DNA from: Acanthaster planci | Lineage: Eukaryota; Echinodermata; Asteroidea; Valvatida; Acanthasteridae | DNA length: 52,531 nt | Assembly (NCBI RefSeq): GCF_001949145.1 | Contig: NW_019091401.1 | Location: 1,412,349-1,464,879 of the forward strand | Direction: 5' to 3' | Part shown: piece by piece, positions 42,333 to 52,531 of the stretch | Position numbering within the stretch: the stretch's first letter is position 1 | Layout: each line of letters begins with the position of its first letter | Notes under the pieces: generated by a model | Databases searched by the model: none | What the model was told of the DNA's origin: nothing | Seen by the model: only the letters and a program-made list of their open reading frames with translations | Translations under genes and position numbers: made by a program

Positions 42333-45300
42333 GTAAGTTTAGTAACAAGCATCCATTGGAGTCTATGACTAACAACTTTCTGCATGTACATGTATTCTGT
42401 TCTCAACATTTTGCTGTAGGATCAATGTAAATGGGTTCTGTGTACATGTAGTGACCTGCAGTGGGGAGGGAAGTTATAAGGGCATATCACTGGCAGTGGA
42501 AAGATTTTCAAAGTAACGGGGCCAGTTGTGACACCACCACACATCAGCTGAATAGGCGGATTTATTAAGCACCACCCTATTACAGGACTTACAAAAAGTG
42601 AAGGGGGCTACTGCCCCCCTTTGTCCACCAGTGGAACATATTGTGTTCATTGGTTACCATGTAACAAACCCAAACCCTGCATGCTTGGCAGTATTTAATT
42701 TCAACTTGTAGTTGTGTGTATACAAACCAATTGTAATTGGAGAAGCATACTAAATAGCAACATCATACAGCTTTTCAGCAAGCACAGAAATTCAGTGAGT
42801 ACATGTACATACAGAATATATTTGATAAGCAACAACAGCTTACCAGCTAAATATGATTGTAACGTGTAGAACTTCTGATTGCCTCCCAACTTAGTTTTTA
42901 CCAAACACCTGAATTTGCTGAGCAGTCATTCTTAATAAAGCTGGTCTGTGGTACTGTACTTTAAACATTAATTCCTTAATACACAAGAAAAAAGGAAATT
43001 CCCCACAAGGATACAAATGTACATGTGTTAGTGTTGGTATGTGTTTGTCTTTTCATTTTCACAGGATAGCTGTTGTTAGTGTGCATTCTGAGTTGCAGCT
43101 TGCTTCCAAGGGAATAAAAGGTACATGTACAAACCAGAAGTGCTCACTTTTAATGACCTGATTTCATGGAACTTAATGATGGTCTAATTCCACGGAGCTG
43201 CTAAGCAAAAAAGCATTTCTCAGTAGGTTTCTGTTAAGCACGGTTTTCTGTGATTCCCAAGTTTTTGAGCAGAAACCTTTCTCCCTAATGCATTTACATT
43301 GTATCAAAATAGACTCCGAGGGATGGCAGTTGGAACTGTACATGTAGGAGCCATAGGCTTTTTTGGATCTCTTGCTTGATGACATTATTTTGTCCCAGTG
43401 AAAACAATAGTCCATTTGGTTTGTTCATTATTGCTGGCAAATTTGGGGAGATCTGAGGTGAGTGGAAAATTCTGTCAGAAGCAAAATAAATTGCAGTACT
43501 TCTTGTTTAGAAGTAAACAGTCTAAGAAATGCTGTCTGTGTGCTGTTTGGCAGACCTGTTACAAGTTAGCTTAGTAAAGGGGAATTTACCTGGACATGAA
43601 CTCACAGCAAGGGCATAGAACCTGGGAAGACAGGTGGGACATTTATTCTCAGTGGGCTTTTGGACCATTTGGGTGGGTCCGAACACAGGATCAAATCTCC
43701 CTCACTATGTCTTTACACTAGACAATCATCCTTCCATCATCAACTTTGCTGACTTCATCATTATATTCTCATCCTTGTAGCTTTAAAATGAACTCTCAAG
43801 TCTTCCTTTGTAACAGGGCAGAATCACAAACCAAGCAAAGCTTAGATCATCCTTTGTATGACAGCTTGACTGCTGAGTAGATACATGTATTGTTCCACTC
43901 AGCAAGCATCTGTGCTTAACACTTCCAAGAAACCTGTCCTAGATATTATGAATTCCATGTTAACTGCAGTGTAACCTTGTCTTCAGTCAAAAAGACACAA
44001 ATTGCCTCAGAGAAATATTTACTCCTGTGGTTTCCTTTGTTTTGTCCTGAACAGAATAAAAATTGAAAAAAAAATCAGAACAGGAAAGAATGCTTTTCTC
44101 TTGCAGTTTCATACAAACCCAGAAATGAAGACATTGCCACTGCAGGCAAAGACATATCATCAACAGAAGGAAACAGCATTCCTACCGCAACAGGAGACAA
44201 AACCTACCACCCGGGGGAGTACTGCCAAGTAAATGATAATAATGATTGCTTGTACTGACTCTAGCCCATAAGTGAATGTGAAATGTCTTTGGCTGGTGCT
44301 CCCTGTGCTCCCATCTGGCAGTTCTACTTGGGACAAATGGAAATTTGTAGAGCTGCCAGATGCTTTAAAGTGAGTTTTAAGGCCTTTTTTTTTTTTAAGA
44401 ATTACATTTTCAGTTGACATTGTATCACATGATATGATTTCAGAACATAGGGAGCCCCTTTGATTTTGAGTTGTCAGCTGAGCATGCTGATGAAATGGAC
44501 ATACATGTAGCATGTACAATTGTACATGTATGTAGGCAAAAGTCTTGAGGAGGGTCCTGTTGATTTATTTTGTATGAGAATGTGTGTGGAATTCTAGATT
44601 TATTTCCATTTTGCTTTGCTTTTGTGTCCGATAAGATAGTCATTCCTGATGCTTTTGAGACATAAGATAATTTTTTTTTTTCAATTTTTCAACTCTATGA
44701 TTGTGACAATCAGGAAGGTCTGTGTATTGTTGAGGGTCTGTCTGCTACTGGACTGAGAGGGGTGCGATATGCTAAGGAGATTCCAGGACTCAAGAACATT
44801 GTGGCTAATGACTGGAATCATGAAGCCTTTAAGGCCATTGAACACAACATCAAGCAAAATGAAGTAGAGCATCTGGTTACTGCAAGCCATTGTGATGCAT
44901 CGTAAGTCCTCACTCTAAGCCATTGTGATGCATCGTAAGTCCTCACTCTAAGCCATTGTGATGCATCGTAAGTCCTCACTCTAAGCTTGCTCTTGTGTGG
45001 AATTTAAGCTCCCATATACACAGACATGCAGTAATGGCTTTCTGCACGGTAACAAAGATCAAACACAGTGGTTGCCTTTTGGACTAGTTTTACTGAGATT
45101 GAGCAAACCAAATGTTAGTGCAAAACGTCTTCAAAGATACCAAATTGCAAGATGGCATATTCTGGTGGGTCACTGATCTTGTTCTGATTTCATAGACTGA
45201 CTTGCATGGTTTAAAATGTCCTTGTACCTTCTGGTGGGGCAGTGTTGTTGGTGTAGAAAGTCAATCATTTGCACACTGAGCTAATTTCCACCTTGTCTAC

Positions 45301-48300
45301 AATGTAGCATATTGTGCCTGTTATTGCTTTTCATTGGTGCCCTCCTTTGTCTCTCATCTGTGTAAATAACCCTCAAGCAATGTCTTCTTATTAACTGTCT
45401 TTTGCATATAACAGCACAATAACACGTATGCACACACACCAAAATTGGATGCAGGTGGAGACATTGTTTTGTTTTCTGATCTAAATTTGGGTGTGAAGTA
45501 CTGCTTTCAAAATGCTCCCATTTGAACCAGCATTACTTTACCAGGTTGAAAATCCAACTGAATGTCCCTTAAAAATGCTTAAATTAACTACCAATAATAT
45601 ACATGTACATTAAAATTCCTCTTTGTCCAAAAAGCTGTTTCAGGAAATCCTTGTGGAGACCTATTCATCTTCAGAATGGCTTGTTTTATGGAGACCTTTT
45701 TTACCTATTCTCCGTGGTGTCCACAAAACACTAGATTTTGAATCACAGGGTGTCCTAGAAAAAAGATACCCCCAAAAAAAGGATATACAATATGCATGTA
45801 CAACCAGGTTATCAAACTGACAAGCTTTCAAGCTAATCCAGGATGTTGTCTTTTCTAGACGGTTCCTTTGGCCAAGAAAACAATGTTGGCAATGTGGACA
45901 AGAATCAGGGCCATAAGACAAACCTAAAAAGGAACAAGGGGAACTGCAGAAGCTACTGCAGACTTCTTATCTTTTGATCAGTAGAAAATTAAATAAATTT
46001 ACTGATTTCCTATTATTGAAGGCATGGAAAGTCAAGTTATTTAAATGTTAAACATTGTTTTTCAGCCATAAACTCTGTCATTTTTCATTTGCAATTGGCT
46101 TTGCTGGATCTTTCTGATCTGTCTCTTAATGAGAATGAGGACTTTATTGCATTTTACTTGTAAACTACACCTCTCTATTGTTTTCCTTTAATACAATCAC
46201 AGATCTTGTATGAACTTGTTTTTGGAAAAAACAACCAAATTCATGTTTAAATTATTTCCCTGCTAGGCTGCTCATGAACCAGTATCGACTGAGTGACCGC
46301 GTGGATGTGGTTGATCTGGACCCATATGGCAGCCCTGCCAAGTTCTTGTATAACTCCATGCAGGCAGTTAAAGATGGTGGGATTCTGTGTGTAACCTGCA
46401 CTGACATGGCCGTGCTATGTGGCAATCGCAGTGAGGCATGCTTTGCAAAGTACGGGGCCATGTCCCTCAGAGCAAAGTATTGCCAGGAAATGGTGAGAAA
46501 TCTGCAGAATAGAAAGAAATTTGTACAAGTTGAATGTGGGGGAATTGGAAAATGAAGGAATATTAAAAACAATCTCAATTTCAGTAGTTCTCTATTGCAT
46601 TTCTATCTTTATATCTTGCTGCATATGGACTACCTGTTCATGGAATGTCACCTTTAGCCTGTGTAATTTACTAGGCACACTGTACTCACTGCTGTCTGAG
46701 AGCTTATGGAGGAAAAAAAACCTGCTCTGTCAATCCACAAATTGCTGCTTACTCACTCGTACATCTCAAGCATCCCCCAAAACACTCAGCAAAGACAGAT
46801 TACAGGGGTTAAAATTAACGGTGGTCCGCTGGCCCAGGCCCACCAAAAATTCATCGGGTCACTGTATTCTCCCATAACGATAACCTGGCAGGACAGTGGT
46901 CATTTGAGGAACATTGCCACATTTTCAAAACTTTCATTACATTTTTCAACTCGTGTTTCAAATCACCGCCGCAGCGCTTTCGCGTTCACGGTATGATTCC
47001 TCAGTCCTCGCGGCCGGGCTCATGTGCCACATGCACATGTAGTGACACGACATTCTGTTAACTGTGCGATCGTGCATACAGCTCATACATGTGTGGCAGG
47101 CGCTTGCCCTGGTATGTTGGCTGGTATCATTTTCCATCAATGCCAGTTTACAGATTGTGTCGCATTGAGTGTAATCATTAAGTACAAGCAATATAACCTG
47201 GAATTAGATTTGTGTACACAAACAAGACGTATATAGACGACAAATCAAGTTTTGGAAATCAACTTGTAGAAATCTTCCTGTGACATCATTTTTTTCGATG
47301 TGCAGTTGTTGGGGGTGTATGGTGAGTTGTACAATGCTATTTTGACTGGGATGCATGGACTGGTTGCCATGTTACCATCATGCCTTCTTTGGCAGTGGCG
47401 TGGCGTGGAGCAATGTTACATGCATGGTTTCACCACCGTGATAGCGAAATGCAAAGGGAACTTGTAAAAATAACAGAGCTTTCTTTCCAACTGTGGCAAA
47501 TGTAAGCAGGCAAACAAAAAATACAAGCTTTTAGATGTGAAAAATTGTTGAGAGGTTTTGTGAAGACAGGATTTTTTTTTTTGAATTTTTGAATTTGGTT
47601 TTCGTACTTACCAATATAAATTTTTTGGTCGTACAAAAATGTAGGATCAGTCGCGTAACCAGAAAAAATTTTTTTCTAGTTTTTGGCCTTAAAAAGTGTG
47701 TTTAAGTCCAGCCAGGCTGGCCAATCAGCTGTTTTGGTCGAGAAGTTCCACTGATGCAAATGGGCATGTGTGGTTAGCCTGATCAATATCATTACATGTA
47801 CTCAACCTGGGCCACCAAATGTTCATGAGGGCCAGTGTGGTGCACTTCCCACTGGCTCTGTGGGCCACCAAGAGATTGAAGTTCATTTCGACCCCTGAGA
47901 TTACCAGTCAAAAAGTCATGTTACACTTATTGGTTATGACAGGTATTGTGTTAATATATGCTCAGTGAATAGATTTACTTGGCAAATCTTTGCTCGCTCA
48001 GCAGTCCTGTGAAAGTTGGCCTGGGATTTATTATTATCAGCGGGCTTGTTTAAGTGCAAAAGAGCAAGGACACACTGTAGTCTCTAACTCGTGCATCAGT
48101 TAGAAGTAGACTTGAATTTTTGTTTTAACAGTTAACATTATCTGTTCACTCTGTTGATGGTACCCCTTTACCAGCAATAAAGAGAGAGGCTAATATAGGG
48201 AGTACTTCAACTGCTGGGCACCTAGCATGCATATGAAAACTCTACTTTTCAACAGAAATTGGTCATGTACATGCATCACTTAAACATAATGTATTGCCAA

Positions 48301-51300
48301 AGGAATGCTTTATCTATGTACAAACACACTACTGCTTATTCACGCACAGATTAAGCCACTGTGTGCTCAATGCTTCTAAACTCACAATACCATTTTTTCT
48401 TCTTGGCAGGCATTACGCATTGTATTGCATTCCATTGAAACCCATGCTAACCTGCATCATCGTTACATTGAGCCTCTGCTGTCAGTCAGTGTGGACTTCT
48501 ACATTCGACTCTTTGTGCGGGTACACACCAGCCAGTCTAAGGTCAAGCAGTCAGCTGCGTGAGTCGCACTCTGTGTCAGTTTTCTAGATTTGTAGATACT
48601 GGGCTTTCAAATACAATTGCACATGCACTTGCATTATTTTGTTATGTTGCATTTGGAAAATGAAGAAAAGAGTGACCGTTAGAAGATATTTGGAAGATGT
48701 TGTCCCTGATTTGAAAAAAGCAATGTCATGAGGTCCTGCTGTGATTTTATTTTTGAATGCCTATTACTCTGAAGTAGTTAGAGATATCTGTGGCAACTGT
48801 TCCTATTTTGTCCACAGCAAAAAGGCCCTGGTGTATCACTGTGGGGGATGCGACAATTTCTACCTGCAGAGAATGGGCCGACTGGTTCCTATCGGGACTG
48901 ACAAAAAGTGAGTGGTCCTATTGGCTCAGTGCTTACTGTAGAGGATGCTTGGAAGCCTTGTGAGGTTACAACACTTGTCTAAAAGCTGTGGCGGTTGAAG
49001 TGACATGCACCTGCTGATGAAGTTAGTGGCTAGTGATTGGTATGGCTACATGCTATCAGCTTGGTTTCCCTGATGACTTGACCATCCAACTGATCTCTGT
49101 ATACTAACTATGCACCCGACACGTATCCACAGTTCAACTAAAATGATGTCGCGTGTGGCATGTGTTGCTTGTTGTGAGATCATTATGGTCAAGGGAGGGT
49201 GTGTTGAACCTTACCGGACACAGACATTTATTGTTGGTCTCTATTCACTTTTAATAGGGTATGAAATCTCTGCTTTTTATTGGATTTCTGCTTTTTTGTT
49301 GAGTATGCGAAATTCCACTTTCCTCTTCTTTGCCGCCAATGGGTCACATTTTCCTTGTTTTCTACCTTGCACAAGTGCTGATTTTCCTTCTTTTCTACCG
49401 ACGCAACAGCCAGGCCAAATTTTGCACATTCTCTTTCTGACATCGAACTCGTGTGAAAACAGTACTGTGTGTCCTGGAGTTCCGTAATGCGTGCGATTGA
49501 ATCTTTGTGGGTATTTTTCAGACTGGTTTGAAGCTCAAGCCTTATGTGTAAATAGCATCCTGGGAACCGCCCGATCATTGTGTTGTGATTGGCTGCCAAT
49601 GAAATACCAATATTCATATATATGTTAGTGTTACAGTCGTTCCTGCGTCAGCGGAAGTAATGACTAACAATCTCTACTTTAACTCGTGGCAGCACACATT
49701 TCACCATAAGTGCGCGGCTTGAAATAAGGTTAGCAAATTTTTGCTTCCACCAACAGAGGGCTTCGTGACAACTGGTGTGGGGCAAAGTTCTTGTGTCATG
49801 CATTATCACGGATGTTTTATATGCTCTGTTTGCATCATTTACAGTTCAAGATTTCAAACAATTTTGAAAATAAACTCATCAAAATGTCAGTGCAACACAA
49901 GCATATAAGTTGTCCAAAGAGGCACTGACTTGGATGTATCTTTGACGAGACCAATCCTCAAGTTACAAATATGCGGAAATGGAAGTGGATAGAATACACT
50001 GTAGACGGGCAGGCGACACAATTTTTGCCAGGAAAATCCAAAATGCCTGGACATGCATTGTGCATTCTTGGTATCAAAGAATTGGAGTTTTGATGATGAT
50101 GTGGGAAGGGGGACAACTCACTTTACAAACCTCAATGTTTACAATTCTGGTGTAGTGTTATTAGTTCATTTTAACCTTCACAAAGTTTCAGGCAAATTTG
50201 AGAAAAAGTTGCATACATTGCAAGAACAAAAATGACCAATGGTTGCACCAGTAGGCTGTAAAATGCACCACAGAGTATGTGCAGTTCAAATTTTGGAAGG
50301 GCCTTTAAGTGGGCCCCAGACTCCACGCCATGTGCTTCTCACTTTGCACTTGGAATTTCAGCTATTTTTGGCTGGTATTTTTGTGCTCCACTCACAATCC
50401 TGTTTTAAGAGATGAGTTCAGTCAATAGACTTTTCTCTAACTGCCTACAAGGTCTAATGCATATCTAAGTTTAGCACAGAGTTCACCCATGGACTCATTT
50501 TGCTTGAACATACACAGTTACTTAAACTGTTCAAGAAGGAAACATTTCCATTAAATATTTAGTAGTTCTTGTGAACAATATTTTGATTGCCATATAATAT
50601 TTTTTAAAACAAATTGTGAAGTTTTGTTTTGGTTTTGTATTGCTGGCCTAGCATAGTTTGCCAACCACTAGTAGGTAAACATTTACTGTTGTATTAAATG
50701 TGGGGGGCTTTTTAAGTTAGCTTACTTCACTACCAATGTTGTGTAAGTAAATGGCTTGTCTAATAGCAGATGTTAATTAACCAGAAAAATTTTTCTGCCA
50801 GGAACTTCAAGTACAAGAATGCGTTAGGACCCCCGGTTGGTACAAACTGTGAAAACTGTGGCTCTAGATTCCTTGTAAGTATGTAATCTGTGAAGAAGTC
50901 CCAGACACAATAAACACAGGAAATGTTTTCTGTTACAAGGCTTTGAAGTTTCAGGGAGGGATTTTTGTAAAGTGCAGTGATACATTGGCATGAATATGGC
51001 ATGAATGGCATGTCTACATTGACTGACCAGTGCAGCTGCATGAGCCTATTGATCATTCAACAAAACCCACTACACTGGACTGAGGAGAGACATCAAAATG
51101 AAAACATGAAAACCAAAAATACACACAAAAAAGAATCTAGTTCTGACAACTAACTCATTGAAATATTTCTGAAATTGTTGATAATCTCAGGTTTTTCAGG
51201 TTGTAAAATTCCTGATCACTTCACATCATTGTGGGGGAGGGGTCATTGCTCATGGTACTCCCATGTCTTTTGCACTTTTTGTAGCATTAGGAACCAGTGT

Positions 51301-52119
51301 TATCATGATCTGATGACAGGTGGAATGGTTCCTCTTTTTGCTTGTGCACATATAGATGATTTCATACCAAAGCAAACATGCACCATACTAAGGTTTGACT
51401 ACAATCAGTGAGCATGCATGAACAGGTGTGAAATAAAATTGTCTGTGCTGTGTCTTTACTGTTTTAAATGGTCCACAAGTAAAATAAAACAAAGTTTGAT
51501 CAATTTTTCCTTTTCAGAGAGTAAAATATCAAATTATGCACATGAAGTTCTGCACTAATAATTTTCTAATATTTTTAGCACGGCTTCGATTTAAAATACA
51601 AGCGGTGTATGCAATAGCCTCGGTTCTTTCAGCTGATCATTCTCACTCAAGCTGCACAGCTCAGTGGCTAAACAACTGCTTGAGATTTTAAGTATGTTCT
51701 GTGAAGAGTGTTGAATAATTAAAATCCAGTTGACTTCAGAATGTAACCCACAATTCAAGTAGTTATTCTGTTGCAGACTGAGATTGTGATGAGGACCTGG
51801 GTAATTGATAACCATCTGAAAATGGCAGTTTGCCCAGTTCCTGAAGGATTGGCAGTTTGCCCAGTTCCTGAGGGATTTGCAGTTTGCCCAGTTCCTGAAG
51901 GATTGGCAGTTTGCCCAGTTCCTGAAGGATTGGCTTTGTAACTTTTAAGCTGCTTTTGTTTTCTGTTTTGGTTACTTTCTTTAGCTTGGAGGGCCTATGT
52001 GGGCAGAACCAATCCATGACCCAGACTTTGTCAAGAAGCTGTTATCTCACATCACTGCCCACTCGGACCGTTTCCACACCAGCCCCAGGATGAAGGGCAT
52101 CCTCACACTGATCAGTGAG
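42061..52119 (+). CDS. TRMT1: TRMT1, tRNA (guanine26-N2)-dimethyltransferase, 3' end missing
   Basis: Trm1-family enzyme that uses S-adenosylmethionine to make m2,2G at position 26 of many cytosolic and mitochondrial tRNAs. Nine GT-AG coding exons join in frame to 437 codons: 42061-42332, 43065-43120, 44107-44228, 44714-44901, 46267-46492, 48410-48558, 48818-48907, 50802-50874, 51985-52119. Diagnostic motifs are [14 protein letters not shown] (about 77-90), the SAM-binding [10 protein letters not shown] (157-166), [10 protein letters not shown] (about 230-239), [10 protein letters not shown], and zinc-type pairs CGGC and CENC. The [11 protein letters not shown] block closes the visible part. 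The animal protein continues for about 200 more residues, including a C-terminal CCCH zinc finger in many species, so the rest lies past the window. The 5' end may also be incomplete: an acceptor lies just before the ATG, and animal TRMT1 usually has a mitochondrial leader that is not seen in this exon. Confidence 0.95.
42333..43064 (+). other. TRMT1: TRMT1 intron 1
   Basis: 732 bp. CACCACACATCAGCTGA and a C-rich patch near 42610 are visible. No gene or clear repeat. Confidence 0.7.
43065..43120 (+). CDS. TRMT1: TRMT1 coding exon 2
   Basis: 56 nt coding [18 protein letters not shown], the counterpart of the conserved helix after FNRDL. Acceptor TTTTCACAG; donor GTACAT at 43121, weaker than the others. 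Frame joins on both sides confirm it. Confidence 0.85.
43121..44106 (+). other. TRMT1: TRMT1 intron 2
   Basis: 986 bp, nothing recognised beyond TACATGTA words. Confidence 0.7.
44107..44228 (+). CDS. TRMT1: TRMT1 coding exon 3
   Basis: Acceptor TCTCTTGCAG; donor GTAAAT at 44229. Codes the poorly conserved insert ([15 protein letters not shown]... to YHPGEYCQ) that also varies in length in other animals. The identification rests on frame and position rather than sequence identity. Confidence 0.75.
44229..44713 (+). other. TRMT1: TRMT1 intron 3
   Basis: 485 bp. Contains ACATGTA palindromes around 44500-44535 and a T run at 44670-44680 upstream of the acceptor. Confidence 0.7.
44714..44901 (+). 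CDS. TRMT1: TRMT1 coding exon 4, SAM-binding motif I
   Basis: Acceptor ACAATCAG ending at 44713. Codes [20 protein letters not shown], then [10 protein letters not shown], ending HCDA and two bases of Ser. The donor at 44902 is the first of three identical donors made by a 33-bp tandem repeat. Confidence 0.93.
44884..44982 (+). repeat. 33-bp tandem triplication across a splice donor
   Basis: Three identical head-to-tail 33-bp units (44884-44916, 44917-44949, 44950-44982), plus four bases of a fourth. Each unit holds the last 18 coding bases of TRMT1 exon 4 and the GTAAGT donor, so donors lie at 44902, 44935 and 44968. In frame, the bases after the first donor read TCG TAA, a stop. Confidence 0.95.
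44902..46266 (+). other. TRMT1: TRMT1 intron 4
   Basis: 1,365 bp. Begins with the tandem donor repeat and holds a possible relic transposon end at 45746. Otherwise nothing recognised. Confidence 0.75.
45746..45780 (+). repeat. Possible solo end of a mariner-type element
   Basis: CAGGGTGTCCTAGAAAAAA resembles the terminus of the element at 21558 (CAGGGTGTCCCAGAAAAAAA). No matching inverse was found nearby, so it may be a relic. Confidence 0.35.
46267..46492 (+). CDS. TRMT1: TRMT1 coding exon 5, catalytic DPYG
   Basis: Acceptor CCTGCTAG ending at 46266; donor GTGAGA at 46493. Codes [16 protein letters not shown] and [14 protein letters not shown], the catalytic core of Trm1 enzymes, then [15 protein letters not shown]. 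Ends in phase 0. Confidence 0.95.
46493..48409 (+). other. TRMT1: TRMT1 intron 5
   Basis: 1,917 bp, of which 1,095 bp is the hAT-like insertion. Removing it leaves an intron of about 0.8 kb, in line with several of its neighbours. Confidence 0.75.
46803..47897. mobile_element. hAT-like non-autonomous element in TRMT1 intron 5
   Basis: Left end CAGGGGTTAAAATTAACGG (46803) and right end GTTCATTTCGACCCCTG (to 47897) are imperfect inverses. A CAGGGGTCGAAAT-type end is known from hAT elements. The 6-bp direct repeat AGATTA flanks it exactly (46797-46802 and 47898-47903). Subterminal GGCCCACC / GGGCCACC words recur. 1,095 bp with no recognisable transposase. Confidence 0.75.
48410..48558 (+). CDS. 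TRMT1: TRMT1 coding exon 6
   Basis: Acceptor CTTGGCAG ending at 48409; donor GTGAGT at 48559. Codes [20 protein letters not shown] and [16 protein letters not shown], highly like other animal TRMT1. Confidence 0.94.
48818..48907 (+). CDS. TRMT1: TRMT1 coding exon 7
   Basis: Acceptor GTCCACAG ending at 48817; donor GTGAGT at 48908. Codes [20 protein letters not shown] with the first CxxC pair of the zinc site. Confidence 0.93.
48908..50801 (+). other. TRMT1: TRMT1 intron 7
   Basis: 1,894 bp. An open frame at 49110-49487 and an antisense one at 49228-49617 overlap and have no recognised domains. No clear repeat. Confidence 0.65.
50802..50874 (+). CDS. TRMT1: TRMT1 coding exon 8
   Basis: Acceptor TTCTGCCAG ending at 50801; donor GTAAGT at 50875. 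Codes [21 protein letters not shown], the second CxxC pair. Confidence 0.93.
50875..51984 (+). other. TRMT1: TRMT1 intron 8
   Basis: 1,110 bp, holding the 27-bp tandem repeat at its 3' end. Nothing else recognised. Confidence 0.7.
51823..51930 (+). repeat. 27-bp tandem repeat, four copies
   Basis: Four units of TGGCAGTTTGCCCAGTTCCT plus GAAGGAT, with single-base differences in one unit, in TRMT1 intron 8, ending 54 bp before exon 9. CCCAGTTCCTGA could disturb acceptor recognition, but there is no direct sign of it. Confidence 0.9.
51985..52119 (+). CDS. TRMT1: TRMT1 coding exon 9, last in window
   Basis: Acceptor CTTTCTTTAG ending at 51984; donor GTACAC at 52120. Codes [20 protein letters not shown] and [17 protein letters not shown]. 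Later exons are not in the window. Confidence 0.93.
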
Positions 52120-52531
52120 GTACACAACTTAAAACAATATCATCTCATAGCATGACCATGTCTGATTTAATTGAATCAGTTAATGCTCTGTGTACATGTA
52201 TATTCACTCAATAGAAATCATCTTGCTCCTCCTGCTTAAAATATTAAAACACTTATAATACTATTAATTAAAAGAAATTTCAGACTTCCTATAGATGTCA
52301 TTAAAGAATATTACTCAAAAATGGGTAAAATAAATCACATCATGAAATTAAAAGAAATGACAACAAAATAAGTATAATTAACTCTAACCTGTAGGGACCA
52401 TTGAAATCATGCGTATGCTTGTTGGATTCAGAATGGTTAGGGCGAAAAAAGAATTGATTAGCCCTAACTACCACAAACCTGCCATACTCTAACAGCAGGT
52501 TTTGTGAGGTTTGGTACCGTACCTGATGAAC
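52120..52531 (+). other. TRMT1: TRMT1 intron 9, partial
   Basis: AT-rich intron sequence running off the window. No next exon is visible. Confidence 0.65.

Noticed and set aside
1-52531. Operon-like or defence-island system
   Set aside because: The genes are intron-split, on different strands, kilobases apart and functionally unrelated. There is no sign of co-regulation or a multi-gene system.

Overview
This is nuclear genomic DNA from an animal, not a prokaryote or organelle. The genes are split by GT-AG introns, are far apart, and sit among short dispersed repeats. Frequent TACATGTA and AGGCCTA words and the mix of repeats suggest a marine invertebrate deuterostome, most likely an echinoderm. 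That placement is inference: the proteins I can read are too conserved to fix the species. There is one assembly gap of 50 N at 17631-17680.

Four genes are firmly recognisable. (1) A cytosolic HSP70 on the minus strand (1636-4219, two coding exons, 638 aa, ends EEVD), with heat-shock elements, a CCAAT box and a TATA-like box upstream. (2) PHF5A/SF3b14b on the plus strand (12938-19456, three coding exons, 110 aa), a core component of the U2 snRNP SF3b complex. Its first intron is about 6 kb and full of repeats. (3) A heparan sulfate 3-O-sulfotransferase-like Golgi enzyme on the plus strand (33561-35003, one coding exon, 480 aa). (4) TRMT1, the tRNA m2,2G26 dimethyltransferase, on the plus strand (42061 to beyond 52119). 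Nine coding exons (437 codons) lie in the window and the 3' end is missing. A fifth, unrecognised but coding-like ORF lies on the minus strand at 10341-11255 (304 aa).

Layout: 1-1635 is the AT-rich downstream flank of HSP70; 1636-4620 is HSP70 and its promoter; 4621-10340 is intergenic with a SINE and a dispersed repeat; 10341-11255 is the unknown gene; 11256-12937 is intergenic with a palindromic foldback element; 12938-19456 is PHF5A; 19457-21557 is its downstream flank; 21558-22817 is a decayed Tc/mariner-type element with about 200-bp terminal inverted repeats; 22818-33230 is a gene-poor nest of MITEs, foldbacks and a hairpin-bearing repeat family; 33561-35003 is the sulfotransferase; 35004-42060 is intergenic; 42061 to the end is TRMT1.

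The genes do not form a pathway or operon. They are unrelated housekeeping, stress and glycan genes that happen to be neighbours. I found no clear undescribed molecular system. The most unusual signals are a 33-bp unit repeated three times across a TRMT1 splice donor, giving three identical donors where the outer two would bring in a stop codon; the unrecognised basic, Cys-containing protein at 10341-11255; a transposon whose inverted repeats include transposase coding sequence; and a dispersed repeat family built around a GC-rich hairpin.
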